Source: Flaccisagitta enflata
Taxonomy: Eukaryota; Chaetognatha; Sagittoidea; Aphragmophora
Assembly: GCA_965153355.1 (NCBI GenBank)
Contig: OZ231128.1
Span: forward strand, 51,398,001-51,462,000
DNA: 64,000 nucleotides
Reading direction: 5' to 3'
The notes beneath the pieces were generated by a model. It did no database searches, was not told the DNA's origin, and saw nothing but the letters and a program-made list of their open reading frames with translations. This document shows positions 48,076-61,954 of the stretch, piece after piece; within the stretch, counting starts at the first letter, position 1, and each line of letters begins with the position of its first letter. A program made the position numbers and the translations under genes.

Positions 48076-48226
48076 TTCTTCTTCTTCTTCTTCTTCTTCT
48101 TCATCTTCTTCTTCTTCTTCTTCTTCTTCTTCTTCTTCTTCTTCTTCTTCTTCTTCTTCTTCTTCTTCTTCTTCTTCTTCTTCTTCTTCTTCTTCTCCAC
48201 TCTCTCCCCATTTTCTTTCTTTTCTG

Positions 48227-48257
<31 letters not shown>

Positions 48258-48609
48258 TTTCGTTTTCTTTTTCTTTTTCTTTTTCTTTTTCTTTTTCTTT
48301 TTCTTTTTCTTTTTCTCTTTCTTTTTCTTTTCCTTTTTCTTTTTCTTCTTCTTCATCGACTCCATCTTTTTTGCCTTCTTTATTCTTCTTCTCCTTCCTC
48401 TTCTATTTGTTCTGGTTCTTGTTCTTGTTCATATTCTTGTTCTTATTCTTGTCGTTGTTTTGCTTCTTACTTTACTTCGTCTTCTTCTTCTTCTTCTTCT
48501 TCTTCTTCTTCTTCTTTTTCTTCTTCTTCTTCTTCTTCTTCTTCTTCTTCTTCTCCTTCTTCTTCTTCTTATTCTTCTTCTTCTTCTTTTTCTTCTCTTC
48601 TTCTTCTTC

Positions 48610-48641
<32 letters not shown>

Positions 48642-48664
48642 CTTCTTCTTCTTCTTCTTCTTCT

Positions 48665-48699
<35 letters not shown>

Positions 48700-48730
48700 T
48701 TCTTCTTCATTTTCTACTTCTTCTTCGCTT
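48076..48730 (+). repeat. (CTT)n/(TTTTTC)n compound microsatellite
   Basis: (TTC)n at 48076-48195, (TTTTTC)n at 48230-48345, interrupted, then (TTC)n again at 48478-48728. Poly-Phe, Ser, Leu, Lys or Glu frames are repeat translations. Confidence 0.97.
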
Positions 48731-48841
48731 AGATGAAGACGGCGGTTGGAATTAAACTGCTCTTCTTTCAATTGCGCGGTGGCCGTTTGCAGTTTGGTCG
48801 TCTACAAAAACGATGGTCCTGAAAGTCATTCTGTATGCCCC

Positions 48842-49795
<954 letters not shown>

Positions 49796-49843
49796 TGACT
49801 ATGTCTCTGTCTCTGTCACTCAATTTCTATATGTCTGTCTATC

Positions 49844-49849
<6 letters not shown>

Positions 49850-49938
<89 letters not shown>
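49850..49938 (+). repeat. (CTGT)n/(CT)n microsatellite
   Basis: Short (CTGT)n then (CT)n. Confidence 0.97.
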
Positions 49939-49940
<2 letters not shown>

Positions 49941-50160
49941 GTTACTGTCACACCATCACACTCTATATGTGTATCTCTGTCTCCTGTCCCGCTCCCGCGT
50001 CCGCGTCCGCTTGTCTCTCTCATTTATCTTATTCAGGGTCAAAATGTTACTTGGACGCGACATGGACGTAAATCGGCCCTGGAGGAAGAGAAAGAGGAGG
50101 AGGAGGAAGGAGGAAGAAGAAGAGGAAGTGGCAGAAAACTAGTCATCCAAGGATCGCACA

Positions 50161-50695
50161 TGGTCAGCGGTAAGCGATGCCCTACTTGGAGTAATCAGCT
50201 GAAGTGAGAGAAGGGCAGCGGCCCCAAAAGACCGTAGGACTGTAGGACACAGGGGCAAAAATTATATACGTCCTTCCGTCTTGGGAGGGCAAATTTAGGG
50301 CCTTCTGAGCAATTCTTCATGATATTCAATGAGAGTTTTGCATTTATTTGATTTCTTGTCAATTTTCTATGTTATTCAATGGATATTTTATATTTTTATC
50401 ATTCATTTGTCAATTTGCTATGTTATCCAATTGGAATTTTGCATGTTTTCATTTTTTGTCAATGTTTCATGTTATTCAATGGGAAATTTGCGATGTTTTA
50501 CTTTTTTGTAAATTTTCCATGTTATTCAATGGTAAGTTTGCATTTTGTCAATTCTGCATGTTTTTCAATGGGAATTTCAGACTTGGGAAGCTTCAGGGTG
50601 GGGGGATGGGCGTATGGACAGACGTACATAATTTTTGCCCCTGTGTTCTACAGGACGTCAGCCCTTTGGGGCCGCTGCCCAAAAAGGGAGGAAGT
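50161..50695. repeat. Foldback family C, copy C3
   Basis: Start motif GGTCAGCGGTAAGCGATGCC. TIRs: GGGCAGCGGCCCCAAAAGAC through GGGGCAAAAATTATATACGT at 50213-50272, inverted at 50621-50682. The interior (50320-50575) is a degenerate tandem of units with ATGTTATTCAATGGGAA and TTTTGTCAATTT, unrelated to the interior of other C copies. Confidence 0.85.
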
Positions 50696-50826
50696 GGAGG
50701 CGCGAGGAAGATAGTTGCCGCTTGAGACCGATTGAGACTTGAGTTTGCGTTACCACAAATCCAGTGAGAACATCAATTTGAGAGGACCGAGAGAGTAAGA
50801 GAGAGACGAAACGAACGAACGGACAA

Positions 50827-50829
<3 letters not shown>

Positions 50830-50919
<90 letters not shown>

Positions 50920-51018
50920 CGAGAGAGAGAAAGAGAGAGACTCTGTTGGCACGTTCGCGATTAATGAGGCAGTCAAATGACGCTCAGTTGTCTAACCCAA
51001 TTGAAGATTCCCACTCTT

Positions 51019-51107
<89 letters not shown>
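50830..51107 (+). repeat. Two (GA)n microsatellites
   Basis: (GA)n at 50830-50940 and at 51021-51107. Confidence 0.97.
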
Positions 51108-51108
<1 letters not shown>

Positions 51109-51109
51109 A

Positions 51110-51800
51110 AAAGCACACGCAGTGTGCATGTGATGTGCACACGTGTGAGCCTGCCTCTAGTAGTGCTTACGCCCGCACGCGCACTGAGTGCGAGCGATGT
51201 TTTTGTACCGCGCCCGTTACTCTACCACACCCGTAATAGTCCGCGTACCACACTGCCCGCGTGTGCGATCGCGTACAAGCGGGTGCGTGTTCGTGTGAGC
51301 GCATTCAACTTCAAAGGAATTTTACAACTCCCAAAAGCTCTTTCAAGTTAAACGAGCGTCGGTGAAAACAAAAGGCGCCTGGGCTTGGCCGTATAAGAAG
51401 AATGCCAACGTGTGTGTAACTGTATCATCATAACAGGAAAATGCGTGCTTTCAAGCAAAGTTTTTAAAACCGACAAACCAATACAGACACCGAAAAACTA
51501 ATATAAACGAGTGGCGTTCGCCATAATGTGTTCCACAATGATTTGATTGAACATGCAATACTATCTAGGCGGAAAAAATCTTTTGTCCTGTAACAAAATT
51601 GTATGCATTGGCGTAAAAATGAATACAAATCAATTACAAATCCATAGATAATTAGTTTGAGCTCCCTAGGACTCAATCAGGGTATCCATTTGTTTCGGAA
51701 GCGACATGTAGCTGTGTAGAGCTGTTCGAGGTACTCAGGAGTGAAGGTTTGCCAAAACTTTCTTGTGATTTTTTTTATCTATTCTTTTGCTACATTAAGA
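51110..51800. other. Unassigned sequence, GC-rich first 200 bp
   Basis: 51110-51310 is rich in CACACG/GCGTG words. No gene supported. Confidence 0.4.
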
Positions 51801-51802
51801 CT

Positions 51803-52112
51803 CACAGCTTTCAAAAGAATCATCAAATCATCAAAAAATTGGTGACATAAATGAAGCCCTTCAAATTTCCAAGCAGCCCACGCAAACCACATCTGCCTAG
51901 CTCAATGCGTTTAGAAGTTATTAAAAAAAGAGTGAAAAGATATCATCAGAAGATTGTGTAGAAATGGCAAAAGTGAAACTGAAGTATTTCAGTCAAAGTT
52001 AAATAGCTCTTAAACGCATAGAGCTGGAGGGATGCGGTTTGCGTCAACTTCTTGCAAATTTGAAGGGCTTTAATTGTCTCACCAATTTTTTGATGATTTG
52101 TTGATTCTAACC
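51803..52112. repeat. Foldback element with about 105-bp arms
   Basis: Arms 51803-51912 and 52013-52112: AATCATCAAAAAATTGGTGA, AAGCCCTTCAAATTT, ACGCAAACCACATC and CAATGCGTTT are matched in reverse complement on the right. The loop is about 100 bp. Likely a MITE. Confidence 0.8.
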
Positions 52113-52234
52113 TGAGATATGCATGTAAACATACCGAAAGATTTTTTCCGCCCAGATTGTAATAATGTAATAATTGAAGAAAAAAAATCAATAATAATAT
52201 TTAGAAAAATTTATGGTATATATAATAGCCGCCT

Positions 52235-52425
52235 GTGGGCGGCCTTACAGCCTGTCCTTGTAACTGCGGGGCTTATAACTGCGAGGCTTATGACCGTAGG
52301 GCTTATAACAGGGCTTACAACCGCGGGGCTTTTAACTGCGGCGCTTTTAACCACAAGGCTTTTAACCATGGGGCTTATAACCATGGGGCTTATAACCATG
52401 GGGCTCATAACGCGATATTCCACAA
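52235..52425 (+). repeat. About 15-bp tandem repeat
   Basis: GGGGCTTATAACCAT-like units, about 12 copies, cleanest at 52370-52410. Confidence 0.85.
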
Positions 52426-52435
52426 AATTTGAGTG

Positions 52436-53125
52436 TTGTGACGGACATTCAAAGAAACCTGGGTGGTGTAACAGACATTTGGAGAAAACTGGAAGGTGTG
52501 ACAGACATTTGGAGAAAACTGGGTGGTCTGACAGACATTGGAAGAACCTGGGTGGTGTGACAGACATTCTGAAAAAACTGGGTAATGTAACAGACACCTG
52601 GAGAAAACTGGGTGGTGTGACAGACATTATCAGAAAACTGGGTTATGTGACAGACATTTGGAGAAAACTGGTTGGTTGAACAGACATTTGGTGAAAACTG
52701 GTTGGTGAGACGGACTTACAGAGAAAACTTGGTGGTGTGACAGACATTTGGAAAAAAATGGGTTGTGTGACAGACATTCAGAAAAAACTGGATGGTGTGA
52801 CAGACATTTCGAATAAACTGGGTGGTGTGACAGTTATTGAGAAAAAATGGGTGGTGTGACGGACATTTGAAGAAAACTAGGTGGTGTGACAGACATTTGG
52901 AGAAAACTGGGTGCTGTAACAGGCATTCAAAGAAACCTGGGTGGTGTGACAGACATTCCGAGAACTCTGGGCAGTTTGACAGACATTTGGAGAAAATTGG
53001 GTGATGTCACAGAAATTAGGAGAAAACCGGGTGGTGTGACAGACATTTGAAGAAATCTGAATGGTGTGACAGACATTTGGAGAAACCTGGGTGGTTTGAC
53101 ACACATTCTGAAAAAACTGGGTGGT
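52436..53125 (+). repeat. 30-bp tandem array, part 1
   Basis: About 23 copies of a 30-bp unit with core ACAGACATTTGGAGAAAACT followed by GGGTGGTGTG. It continues at 55800. Confidence 0.95.
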
Positions 53126-53365
53126 TTTGGTTCGGGTTCGGAATACCTCAAAACCTTGCCACGGGTTTATGACGGGTTTATATCGGTTTCTTTAAGTAAT
53201 TATAGTAACAAAAAGATGTCTGGTTGAAGGAAAAAAGTGGGGAAATGAGGAATGAAGGGGAAAAAATGTGAGAAAAAAATGAAAAAAAGAATGAGAGAAA
53301 GAAAAAAGAAAAACTGACAGTAAAAAAAAAAGAGAAAAAGGAAAGAAACAGACACACAGACACAC

Positions 53366-53646
<281 letters not shown>

Positions 53647-53904
53647 TATCAATTATTATCAAAAAAGTTAAAAGAAAATACCAAAATAATATGATGAGTG
53701 AAAGATAGAAAAAATAATAAAGAAGCAAAAATATCTTAGAAAGCAAAGTCGGGTCTGAAGGCAAAACCGAATTTCGGGTTTGGCCTCAAAACCGAGCCTC
53801 GGCCTTCTCACGGCTAAACCCGCAAGGCCCTAGTGGTGTGACCTGGCCCGGATCAACCTTGCGGGAGGCCCAAGGCAATTGTTGCCGCAAGGCCCCTGTA
53901 GTTC

Positions 53905-54145
53905 TAACCAGGCCGGATACATGGTTACCCAACTTGCGTGTGGGTGGGAGACCCCTAATCTGAGGTCACTTGATCATTTGGGCAGGAGCAGTAGGGCCAA
54001 AAAGCGCAAAAACAAAAACAAAAAAGTGTGACGGATGGGCCAATGGACTGAAAAAGCGGGGTGTGATCATGTAGCACGCACAAAAAGTGATGCGGGGTCA
54101 CAAAACCTTGGCTGACAGGTGGGCAGGGTCATACAAGCCCCATCT
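53905..54145 (-). repeat. Family A element followed by a family B tail, minus strand
   Basis: AGGCCGGATACATGGTTACC, TTGCGTGTGGGTGGGAG, TTTGGGCAGGAGCAGTAGGG, a short array and a degenerate head AGCACGCACA (A). Then GATGCGGGGTCACAAAACC and GGTGGGCAGGGTCA (B tail). Confidence 0.65.
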
Positions 54146-54204
54146 ATACCTTTTCCCACTCTATGCTTATTCACACACGGAGATAATCATAACTGCAACA
54201 TCAT

Positions 54205-54806
54205 ACCATCTTGGCCATAAATATACGGATAGCTTTAAAGTGTCATAACTCGCTCAATTCTAATCGCAGTGAGATGATTTTTTTTTTCAAAATTTGCATC
54301 TCTGAAAAATCTATTGAATGAGACTAATCTGGTTTCTGTACTTTTATTCTTTTAGAAATGAGAGGCAATTGAAGGAAACGTTAGCTTTTTGCAAGTGCGG
54401 TGGGCAAATCTTTTTCAATTTTTGGAAGATGGTGTACTGGCGCACTGCGCAAAATGTACTGTAAGTGTAAGATCGATTAGTTAAGTTCGTCTAGGGTTAG
54501 CCAAGATCAATCTAGATCTCAATCCAATAGAGAACTCAAAGATTCAAATGGGATACCTGCAGAAACATGGGAAAACAACATTCAAAGCAGGGATGGAATG
54601 AATCGCATAAAAGGTTTGAAACAACATCACTCCAGAGTACCTCCAGTCTCTCTACGAGTCGATGCCAAAGCATAAGCAGACAGGGGTGAATACCCAACAT
54701 AATAATACTTAGTATTAGATGCATTTTGATATGTTTGCTGCTCACTTATGGTCAATAGATCCACTTATACACCTACTGTCCGTATATTTATGGCCAAGAT
54801 GGTAAA
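54205..54806 (+). mobile_element. Tc1/mariner-derived element with transposase relic
   Basis: TIRs CCATCTTGGCCATAAATATA then CGGATAG at the left, inverted at the right (TATATTTATGGCCAAGATGG), both bounded by TA. On the plus strand at about 54505-54725, translation gives LNPIENS near the start and EYLQSLYESMPKHKQ near the end. These are the SPDLNPIE and SMP landmarks of Tc1-family transposase C-termini (the Glu is the third catalytic acidic residue). In-frame stops show it is dead, and the catalytic Asp residues are missing. Confidence 0.75.
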
Positions 54807-55019
54807 GCCGCTTTTCAAATTTTTGCGACTCGATCACCACGGACCAACAACCACCGGGGATCAACAGACCAATGGATACCAATACCAGTAATGGCGGTGT
54901 GAGGAAAAAAGTCGTAATCATTGGTCACTTCTCATCAAGTTTTTTTCTCTCAGTCACTGCTATTTTTATTATTTGTTGGATCAAACCAAGAACATTTTCA
55001 ATTATTGATTGCACTGAAA

Positions 55020-55385
55020 ACCAAAGATAGATAGGACTGAGCCAAATGAGTTAGATGAGCTAAAATACTAAGAATCACTCAACCAAATAACCTGCTACGC
55101 TCACTGACATGTCTTTTTGTATTTGCATGCTCACATCAAAACATTTGTTTAATTATCCCAAAATCAGAAAAAAAGACTGAGCTAAATGAGCTGAATAGGC
55201 TAGAATACTCAAAAACACCCTCACAGTTGAGCAGCTATGCTCACTGACATGCTTTTTTGTATTTGCATACTAAAACATGTATCAAAACATTTTTTCATTT
55301 ATACCATTCAAAATCAGAAAAAAAGACTGAGCTACATGAGCAAATTTAGCTAGAATACTGAAACACACCCTCACATATGAGCAAG
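55020..55385 (+). repeat. About 150-bp tandem repeat, 2.5 copies
   Basis: GACTGAGC(C/T)A(A/C)ATGAG, CTAGAATACT, CTCACTGACATG and TTTTTGTATTTGCAT recur in order starting at 55035, 55178 and 55326. Confidence 0.8.
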
Positions 55386-55570
55386 ATTGATGTCAACAGA
55401 TGCTCAAGACACAACTACATCAAGAACTGGTCTGTCTATCATTATTGCTTCTTGTCATTTAGGTACAAGCTGTCCATTGTACACAGTCTCTTTTGAGTAT
55501 GTGTGTCTGCAACAAAAAACAAGGCCGACTTTCATTGTGGTTTTTTTTGCATTGGTAGATGTGTTTGTAT

Positions 55571-55645
55571 TTTCTTTTTCTTTTTCTTTTTCTTTTTCTT
55601 TTTCTTTTTCTTTTTCTTTTTCTTTTTCTTTTTCTTTTTCTTGTT
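55571..55645 (+). repeat. (TTTTTC)n microsatellite
   Basis: Twelve or so TTTTTC hexamers. Confidence 0.97.
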
Positions 55646-55799
55646 TTCTTTTTTTTTGCCCTTCTTTTCTCCTCTTCTTTTTTTCTTCTCTCTTTTTCCC
55701 TTTCCTCTTTCCCCCCCTTCTTCCTCCTCAAAGCGCGAGGCCCCCCAAAGCGCGAGGCCTAAGGCAGTGCCTTTTCTGCCTTTAGGTTAATCCAGGCCA

Positions 55800-55955
55800 G
55801 GGTGTGACAGACATTTGGAGAAAACTGGTTGGTGTGACAGACATTCGGAGAAACCTGGGTGATGTGACAAACATTCAGAGAAACCTGGGTTTTTTGACGG
55901 ACATTTGCAAAAAACTGGGATATGTGACAGACATTGGAGAATTATGGTAGTTGTG
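55800..55955 (+). repeat. 30-bp tandem array, part 2
   Basis: Five copies of the same unit as 52436-53125 (GTGTGACAGACATTTGGAGA), in the same orientation. Confidence 0.9.
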
Positions 55956-56429
55956 ACAGATGTAATAATGCGCGGAGAAAATTGTGCAGCTTTAGTGTTC
56001 CACTATCGTGAAACATAATGAAATGGAGACGATTAGACGGACGAACATCGATAGGTTGATAAGTAAATAGATAAATAGCATAGCCACATAGCTACACCGA
56101 TAGATAAATACAAAGATAGATATAAGGACAGATAGATAGATAGATGGATAGATCAGTTGAAAGACAAAAGGGAAAAATGATGGAGGTTCTAGCTCATTAA
56201 CCGAGTTCATTTCAACTTGTTTCTCACGATAAGTTGGCAATTTAAATGACAACCAACGAGCATTTCGAGCTTTTTACTGACCATTAGCACATCCTGTGAA
56301 ATGAGCTAAACCTTTTATAATGATGAGGATGAGTTCCCTTTTCATCGCCTGCATGGGATTCGAGTTCACTATATGTATTACCTAGACAGAAAGTCAGTCA
56401 CACAGATAGTAAGACAGACACGGACAGAC

Positions 56430-56640
<211 letters not shown>

Positions 56641-57006
56641 ATCAGACCAACCGAAAAAGCATAAAGTCATAGAAAAACACAAAACAGAAAAACTGTTGAG
56701 AATGAAAGTTAGATCTATTCAGTTTTGTATTTGTTTCTGAATCGATTTGTGATGAAAATCCGTCGATGATTGTAAATCATTTTTTTTGCCATGCCATGCC
56801 ATGCCATGGAGTGATCCTTCAAATATCAGTTATTTCGAATTTATACTTTATTGAGCATGAATTACTTCATAAACATGTCTCAGGCGGTATAACGAATACA
56901 GTGTATCAGTCCATGGTTCATTCTCGGTTTGTCGTGTTGCGCGTTGTCGTTGAAGTGCGGCGGTGTTTTCCTGTTTGTTTACCGAGAGCACAGCTGAGTA
57001 TTTCAT

Positions 57007-57010
<4 letters not shown>

Positions 57011-57094
<84 letters not shown>

Positions 57095-57112
57095 GCACAG
57101 ACCGACGCACAC

Positions 57113-57197
<85 letters not shown>

Positions 57198-57220
57198 TAG
57201 ATAGACAGACAGACAGAAAG
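57011..57220 (+). repeat. (GA)n then (CAGA)n microsatellite
   Basis: (GA)n 57011-57093 and (CAGA)n 57120-57218. Confidence 0.97.
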
Positions 57221-57547
57221 AGACCCGGTAGGATCACGGAAGCTTTGACTAGAGTGGCCATCTTATTCAATAGAGGCTCCAGCACAGATGGCCGGACGTG
57301 GCAGCCGGCATGGACAGGAAAGGTGTCAGGCGTAAGAATGGGGTGAAAAGGGTGCTGGGTAGAGTGATTGGGATGAAAATAAACATTTTACTGGGAGAAG
57401 ATAAAGAACCTGAAACGAAAGGAAGAGACGTGGATGGGTGGGGGGGGGGAGATGGCTCATGTAAACATTGAGGTGGGAAATAAGATAGATATACCCATTG
57501 AGTAGATTTAGAAGAGAATTTGTGGAAATTGAGAAGAAAACGTTTGT

Positions 57548-57550
<3 letters not shown>

Positions 57551-57621
<71 letters not shown>

Positions 57622-57640
57622 ATCTCTCTCACTCTCTCTC
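57551..57640 (+). repeat. (CT)n microsatellite
   Basis: CT dinucleotide tract with minor breaks at its end. Confidence 0.97.
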
Positions 57641-57799
57641 ACAAACACACACTGCCTCTGTCTCTCTTTTTGGACAGTCCACTTGGGACCAGCTATTCAG
57701 AGGGGCGAATCTGAAAAAAGATATTTACCTCCAGGAATGAGGCCGGCCATTGGAACAACCGCGGTGGCGTTAGGATTTTTTTTCCCGGTGTAGACATAT

Positions 57800-58000
57800 C
57801 CACGGACCAACCTACCAATTGGTGAACTAACTCACCAACCAACCTACCAACCTACCAACCTACCAATTTTTAACCCGGTGTGGAGAACCTACCAACCTAC
57901 CAACCTACCAACTAGATAACTGACTATCCAATCGAATGACTGACCGAGGCGACGGACGGCCGGACGAGCAAAGCATCTTTTAAAATTTGTGTATGCAACT
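57800..58000 (-). repeat. Family A-like fragment with (CCAACCTA)n array, minus strand
   Basis: CCAACCTACCAACCTACCAA arrays (two blocks separated by TTTTAACCCGGTGTGGAG), then GACCGAGGCGACGGACGG and a degenerate reversed head TGTGTATGCAACTAAAAA. Confidence 0.5.
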
Positions 58001-58180
58001 AAAAATGAGGGCAAGGGTACAAGGGTTCTTATAAGAAAGACAATTACATAAAGGGTGGTTGAAGGAAAAAGATCAAACAGAAGAGGGAAGAACTTACACA
58101 ATGAAAAATAATGAAATGAATCTGAGTTTGAAAAATGAAAAGCTGCAGTCTTTGTCGCCGGACACCAGACTGTTGATTCT

Positions 58181-58182
<2 letters not shown>

Positions 58183-58243
<61 letters not shown>
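58183..58243 (+). repeat. (CT)n microsatellite
   Basis: Pure CT dinucleotide. Confidence 0.97.
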
Positions 58244-58248
<5 letters not shown>

Positions 58249-58697
58249 GATTTTTATGTTTTCACACACGGTAGCTCTGTGTTCATGTTAGCTTATTGCA
58301 ATTCTTTAACCCACAGCAATGTTAAGGCACATTCAACAACATTCTCTCTGAAATAAGCAGGGCTCGAACATAAGCAAATCTTCACTCCCGGTCCCTATGA
58401 CAATGTCAATTGCTCCATCTATCCGTCCATCAATAGCATAATTTTTATTCACAAGCTTATGTCTTTAACGCTGCTCTGTCTATGGGCCCCTGCCTCTGGC
58501 AACGCATTGGTCCCCTGCCCCTGGTCCCATGCCTCTGTCAGTGGTTCCCTGCCCCTTGCAATTGCTCCTTGCCCCTGCCCAACCGCAGACAAGCAACTGT
58601 CTTAGTTCCATGTTTAAAGTCCTGAATGAAAACCATTTTCAGGCGGCAAGAGACGAGCAAATGACGCCAACGCCAACGCAACAGTTGATGATATAAT

Positions 58698-59166
58698 AGT
58701 CGCAAAAGCGTTAGATGGTCAGCGGTACCCGTTGCCCCTATGTGAGTTTATGTGGGTGTGTGGTGGTTAGAGGGGCAGCGGCCCCGAAGGGGCCGATGAC
58801 CTATGCTGTTTTTATTTGAGCCTCAAGGCTGGAATTAGGGCCTTGAGGCTAGGATTTGAGCCTTGAGGCTGGGATTTGAGCCTTGAGGCTGGGATTTGAG
58901 CCTTGAGGCTGGGATTTGATCCTCGACACTGGGATTTGAGCCTCGAGACTGGAATTTGAGCCACGAGGTTGGGATCTGAGCCTCGAGGCTGTGATTTGAG
59001 CCTCGAGGCTGGGATTTGAGCCTCAAGGTTGGGATTTGAGCCTCGAGGCTGGAATTTGAGCATCCAGGCTGGAATTTGAGCCTACAGGCTGGGATTTGAG
59101 CCTCCAGGCTGAGATTTGAGCCTTGCGGCTAGGATTTTGGTCTTGAGGCCGCTGCCCAAAAGGAGA
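58698..59166. repeat. Foldback family C, copy C4 with 20-bp array
   Basis: Outer end TCGCAAAAGCGTTAGATGG then GGTCAGCGGTACCCGTTGCC. Stem GGGCAGCGGCCCCGAAGGGG at 58773. Array of about 16 copies of GGGATTTGAGCCTCGAGGCT variants at 58815-59135. The inverted stem is short (GAGGCCGCTGCCCAAAAGG) at 59145-59163. Each 20-bp unit contains GAGGCT and AGCCTC in inverted order. Confidence 0.85.
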
Positions 59167-59381
59167 ATTGATATTGTCCAGGGACCACTAAAAGCAGAAA
59201 TTGCCACCTTGATCCAGCATACATCGCCTACGAACGCTCATTACGTCTCTCGTCCTCTCATTATCCCTGCTTTGTGGTGTCTCTATCCGCCTGTCGGTCT
59301 GTTGTTGTACTTGTCTGTCTGTCTGTTTTTAACTCTGTCTACCTGTCTCTCTTTGTCTGTTTCTTTATTTCTGTCTGTATT

Positions 59382-59513
<132 letters not shown>

Positions 59514-59669
59514 ATTTCAGAGTGGGCAGAGGGGGGAGGGCAGAATCAGTTCTCGATACAGCAAGATTAATTTCTCTCTGTGTCGCTGATAATGAAAATA
59601 TTTCATTGCCTCTTTCTCTTGTGTATGGGTGCAGTCGCCTGTCGACGCCTACGTCTATGGACACGGGGA

Positions 59670-59778
59670 TGACCGATGACGACGATGATGACGACGACGA
59701 TAATGATAACGACGATCCTGACGACAACGATGACGATAACGACGATGACCACGATGCTGACGACGATGAAGACGGAAA
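59670..59778 (+). repeat. Degenerate GAC/GAT trinucleotide repeat
   Basis: GACGATGATGACGACGACGA-type sequence giving poly-Asp frames. Confidence 0.9.
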
Positions 59779-59847
59779 CGTATGTGCATAAGTTATTTAT
59801 TGGCCGTTTACCTTGGGGTATTCCTTCAAGTGACGCGCGCCAAAGGG

Positions 59848-60030
<183 letters not shown>

Positions 60031-60394
60031 CAGGCCGTTCAAATATTGACTAGCTTTAAGTTTTTATGTTCTATCATTTCCATTAAAACCCATGTCACAC
60101 CAACAACTATCCCTGATTCGAGTGGCAAGTTGGCGTTTCTTGGCAATTTCAAATTCTGCGCATCAGTTTCTCTCATTCGCGCTTTTCTCATTAGCCTCAA
60201 ACACGCGCTTTCTCTTATCTCCACCCCCGGCCTTCTTCTTGTCGAGCAGCGGTACGGGGGGGGGGCAGGGGTGGTAATGACCTGTGATTCCGCACTGGAA
60301 AAATTGCTTTTAATCTCTGCAGTTCTCCTTCAGTTTTATGTCCTCTGCGCAGACGCCCTGGATCAAGCCTGCACTGCCATAAATTTTGTTCAGA

Positions 60395-60540
60395 AGGCCT
60401 TAAATTAGGCCTGTTCAACCCTCCCCGTCTTCAAGTCGGTGTTCCTGGGCCTTGAATCAGCCCAAGTGTCAGCTTTCTCAGGCCTCAAATCAGCCTTCTC
60501 AAACCTCAAATCAGTAATTCCCGGGGCTTAAGATTAGCCC
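60395..60540 (+). repeat. Family-C-like degenerate GGCCTCAAATCAG array
   Basis: AGGCCTTAAATTAGGCC, TCAGGCCTCAAATCAGCC and AAACCTCAAATCAG, comparable to the interior of C2. No flanking TIR recognised. Confidence 0.5.
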
Positions 60541-60707
60541 CCCTCGAATATGCCAATTGACCCCTTGAAATTTTTTTCTATAATTGATGCTCTATCATCC
60601 TCAATGACATTAATAAGTACTTATGAGAGTCATAGGGGCGTCGAGAACCGCTGACAATATGACGCTGTAGTGACCTGTGTCTTCCTCTTTATCTTCTTCT
60701 CATACTC

Positions 60708-61304
60708 CTTTTTGGGCAGCGGCCCCGAAGGGGTCGATGACCTATGCTTTCACACATATGGGGGATTTTCTCCTTCTCCTTCTCCTTCTCCTCCTTCTCC
60801 TACGTCCCCCCCCCCCCTCAAATCCCAGTCTCGAGGCCCAAATTCCAGTCTCGAGGCCCAAATCCCAGTCTCGAGGCCCAAATCCAAGCCTCAAGGCCCA
60901 AATCCTAGCCTCATGGCCCAAATCCTAGCCTGGAGGCCCAGATTTCAGTCTTGAAGCCCAAATCTCAGCCTCAACGTCAAAATTTCAGCCAAAAGGCCCA
61001 GATCCCGGCCTTGAGGCCCAAATATCAGCCTCCAGGCTAGGATTTGGGCCTTGAGGCTAGGATTTGGGCCTTGAGGCTGGGATTTGGGCCTCGAGACTGA
61101 GATTTGGGCCTTGAGACTGGAATTGGGCCTCGAGACTGGGGTTTGAGGAGGGGAGGGACGGAGGAGGAGGAGGAGAAAAAGGAATCCCCCATGTGTGAGC
61201 ATAGGTCATCGACCCCTTTGGGGCCAACTCCTCCCCTCAACTTCAGCCGCAGCCTACTTAGGCAGGGCACGGGTACAGCTGACCATCTAACGCTTTTGCG
61301 ACTA
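60708..61304. repeat. Foldback family C, copy C5: large near-palindrome
   Basis: Left stem GGGCAGCGGCCCCGAAGGGG at 60715, then TCGATGACCTATGCTTTCAC, CATATGGGGGATTTTCTCC. Left array of CAGTCTCGAGGCCCAAATCC units to about 61030, then the same array inverted (GGATTTGGGCCTTGAGGCTA) to about 61145, GGAATCCCCCATGTGTGAGC, ATAGGTCATCGACCCCTTTG. Outer end GGTACAGCTGACCATCTAAC then GCTTTTGCGA at 61271-61302, the inverse of the start of C4. Almost the whole unit can fold into one hairpin. Confidence 0.9.
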
Positions 61305-61329
61305 TTCTCTTTCTTCTCCCTTTTCTAAC

Positions 61330-61475
61330 AGTTCTTCTTCCTCTCTTTCTTCTCTTTCTTCTTTCTTCTTTCTTCTTTCTTCTTTCTTCTTTCTTCTTTC
61401 TTCTTTCTTCCTTTCTTCCTTCTTCTTTTCTTTTTCTTTCTTTCTTTTTTTCCTTTCTTCTTTTTTTTTTTTCTT
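61330..61475 (+). repeat. (TTTC)n/(TTC)n microsatellite
   Basis: Pyrimidine tract of TTCTTTC units. Confidence 0.95.
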
Positions 61476-61487
61476 TATGGTTCTATC

Positions 61488-61685
61488 CCTCTCACAGGCT
61501 TTGTCCGTCCATCGGTCGGTCGGTCGGTCCGTCCGTCCGTCCGTGGACACGAGTCGAAAAGTGAGGAAACGAGTGTTTTAGATACTTTTTTAGCATGTGA
61601 GTGAGGGACTTGGGGTATGGATTGGGGTGGGATGCCCCTGCCCACCCGTCCGCAACGATATTGTGACCCCGCGTCACTTGTTCTT
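61488..61685 (+). repeat. Family B element
   Basis: GGCTTTGTCCGTCCATCGG, a GTCG/GTCC array, GAGTCGAAAAGTGAGGAAAC, then CTGCCCACCCGTCCGCAACG and GTGACCCCGCGTCACTTGTT. The palindromic head is eroded. Confidence 0.75.
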
Positions 61686-61954
61686 CTTCTTTTTTCGTTG
61701 TTGCAGCTTTTTTTATTGTTGATCTTTATCTTAACCTATTTCTTCTTCTCCTTCCAAACCTTCATCCACCGCTTCTTCTTCTTTTTTGCACTGGACAATA
61801 GTTTTATCAATTAATACCTCCTTTCACTTCTCCTTATCGTCCTGAGAGCCAATGAAGGGAGCTGAAAGAAGTTCTTAAAGCAAGCATTGGAAATTTGCGT
61901 GGTTGTGGCGACCAGGGTATGACAAAGTGCCTAACCACGCAAGCGTTACAGCCA

